This document shows positions 63,151 to 64,000 of a DNA stretch of 64,000 nucleotides, one piece after another. The DNA comes from Paraburkholderia terricola. Its GTDB lineage: Bacteria; Pseudomonadota; Gammaproteobacteria; Burkholderiales; Burkholderiaceae. The DNA lies in assembly GCF_900142195.1 (NCBI RefSeq), contig NZ_FRAB01000009.1, positions 94,075-158,074 of the forward strand, given 5' to 3'. Both the position numbers and the translations under genes were made by a program. The notes under the pieces were generated by a model that searched no databases, had not been told where the DNA came from, and saw nothing but the letters and a program-made list of their open reading frames with translations. How positions within the stretch are numbered: the first letter of the stretch is position 1; each line of letters opens with the position of its first letter.

Positions 63151-63174
63151 CGTAATATAGACGCCGTTATAGCG
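63151..63174. promoter_or_regulatory. ModE-box-like operator upstream of modA
   Basis: CGTAATA (63151-63157) and TATAGCG (63168-63174) form an inverted repeat of the type CGYWATA-N10-TATWRCG, 50 bp upstream of the modA start. This resembles the E. coli ModE site in having CG-ending TATA half-sites with a short spacer. modE is encoded in the same locus, making molybdate-dependent repression of modABC likely. Confidence 0.6.
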
Positions 63175-63238
63175 GTAGGCATGACGCTGCTTCGGCGGGC
63201 CGCGGCAAGCGGCGAGTAAGTCAGCGATAGCGTATTTT

Positions 63239-63940
63239 TCAGGCGTCGGAAGAACGCGGCGGCGTGAGCCTGTTGAGTGTTTGCGAGAGCGGCGCCGTGG
63301 CGGGGCGGACATCGCGCACGGCTTTCCATTTCGCGCGAATGAACGGCCTCTCATGTCCGGACACCTTCAGTGCGATGTGCGTGACCCAGCGGTGCGTGGG
63401 CACGTGCACGCCGTGCATGAGCACCGCGAGAACCATCAGGCTCGCAGTGACCCCCAGGGCGGAAAGCCGGCCGGGCTCCGCATTCCACGCCATGCGCACG
63501 AATATCAGCGCGGCGAGCGCGCCGACCAGGCAGCCGGTGACGGCCTCGGACGGCGAGTGAGCGCTCAACACGACTCGCGACAACCCCACCGCGATGCCGG
63601 CGACGAGGCCGAGCGCAACGCCGAGCAGCCGAGGCACCGTGCGTGTGGGCAACAGCATCAGGAACAGAGCGACCGGATAAACGGCGGTGGACAGCATCGC
63701 ATGGCCGCTGACGCCGGTGAAATCCAGTTCGCGCACGCCGACACCCCAGCCGAGGAACGCCAGCTTGGTTACGGTCACGACGCCGATGGCGGTGCCGAGC
63801 AACAGCAACCAGCCGGCGGCCATGCGCCAGGTGTAGCCGAGCGCCAGCCAAAGCGCGATGGCAAACGCAAGCGGCAGCGTCATACCGGCGCCGCCGAGGC
63901 TGGTGATCGAATACCACAGGTTGGCAGGTAAATCGGGCAT
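63239..63940 (-). CDS. PAP2-family membrane phosphatase-like protein
   Basis: A 233-residue protein with about six hydrophobic helices. It has PAP2-like motifs: GVSGHAMLSTAVY (phosphatase motif 2, SGH) and GLSRVVLSAHSPSEAVTG (motif 3, SR-x5-H, with Glu where many members have Asp). A motif-1 K-x6-RP is not visible, so activity is uncertain. Family members dephosphorylate lipid phosphates such as undecaprenyl pyrophosphate at the membrane. The C-terminal about 50 residues are hydrophilic. It is separated by about 60 bp from the edge of the window. Confidence 0.8.
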   Translation of the reverse strand: MPDLPANLWYSITSLGGAGMTLPLAFAIALWLALGYTWRMAAGWLLLLGTAIGVVTVTKLAFLGWGVGVRELDFTGVSGHAMLSTAVYPVALFLMLLPTRTVPRLLGVALGLVAGIAVGLSRVVLSAHSPSEAVTGCLVGALAALIFVRMAWNAEPGRLSALGVTASLMVLAVLMHGVHVPTHRWVTHIALKVSGHERPFIRAKWKAVRDVRPATAPLSQTLNRLTPPRSSDA

Positions 63941-64000
63941 GGCAAAAAAGCGCGACCAAGGCCGCGTAGAATTGGTTGTATGAATTAGCGCGTGAACGGC

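Noticed and set aside
1..64000. Genomic island, prophage or insertion sequence
   Set aside because: No transposase, integrase, att-like direct repeats or tRNA junction seen; even the toxin-antitoxin region lacks mobile genes.

Overview
The window is about 64 kb of GC-rich, densely coded DNA with the gene content and order of a Burkholderiaceae secondary chromosome. Paraburkholderia or a close relative is the most likely source. This is an inference from remembered synteny: mdh / GntR / sdhCDAB-sdhE-gltA; leuCDB-asd-fimV-truA-trpF-trpB-methyltransferase-trpA-accD-folC-SPOR-cvpA-purF-metZ; and a large glgE/tre cluster. I saw no tRNA, rRNA, CRISPR array, insertion sequence or prophage.

Layout. 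(1) 1-9318: central carbon metabolism. The 5' end of prpC, a CitE-like lyase and mdh lie on the minus strand. A GntR-UTRA regulator with a near-perfect palindrome upstream faces them, followed by sdhC-D-A-B-E and gltA, closed by a strong terminator. (2) 9372-11816: a divergent AraC regulator / DUF1479 pair. (3) 12012-31372: a long plus-strand biosynthetic block, leuC-(entericidin-like lipoprotein)-leuD-leuB, asd, fimV-truA-trpF-trpB-DNA methyltransferase-trpA-accD, folC-SPOR-cvpA, purF and metZ. Two RNA-level controls stand out. A 42-residue Thr/Ile/Lys-rich leader ORF with two mutually exclusive hairpins precedes asd. A SAM-II-like aptamer followed by an intrinsic terminator precedes metZ. 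(4) 31431-35035: an AraC regulator, an FKBP isomerase, a soluble histidine-kinase-like protein with a degraded ATP-binding domain, and a CorC/HlyC membrane protein. (5) 35060-53605: a seven-gene minus-strand operon, transcribed glgE-treS/maltokinase-glgB-glgX-treZ-malQ-treY, with overlapping reading frames at most junctions. (6) 54082-58877: a DUF1345 membrane protein, a metallophosphatase, a RES/Xre toxin-antitoxin pair, a Lys/Ala-rich secreted protein, and a LysR regulator divergent from a tautomerase. (7) 58988-63940: an SDR oxidoreductase, modE facing modA-modB-modC, and a PAP2-family membrane phosphatase.

How the parts fit. The glgE/tre operon encodes, on paper, a closed loop between alpha-glucan and trehalose: trehalose to maltose to maltose-1-phosphate to linear glucan to branched glucan to debranched chains to trehalose. 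The GlgE protein carries an extra N-terminal copy of a GlgE-like amylase fold in which the catalytic Glu is replaced by Ala at the exactly equivalent position. The aspartate-family genes asd and metZ each have their own apparent product-sensing leader. The most noteworthy candidates are the asd attenuator, the metZ riboswitch variant, the double-domain GlgE within its operon, and the orphan methyltransferase embedded in the trp genes.
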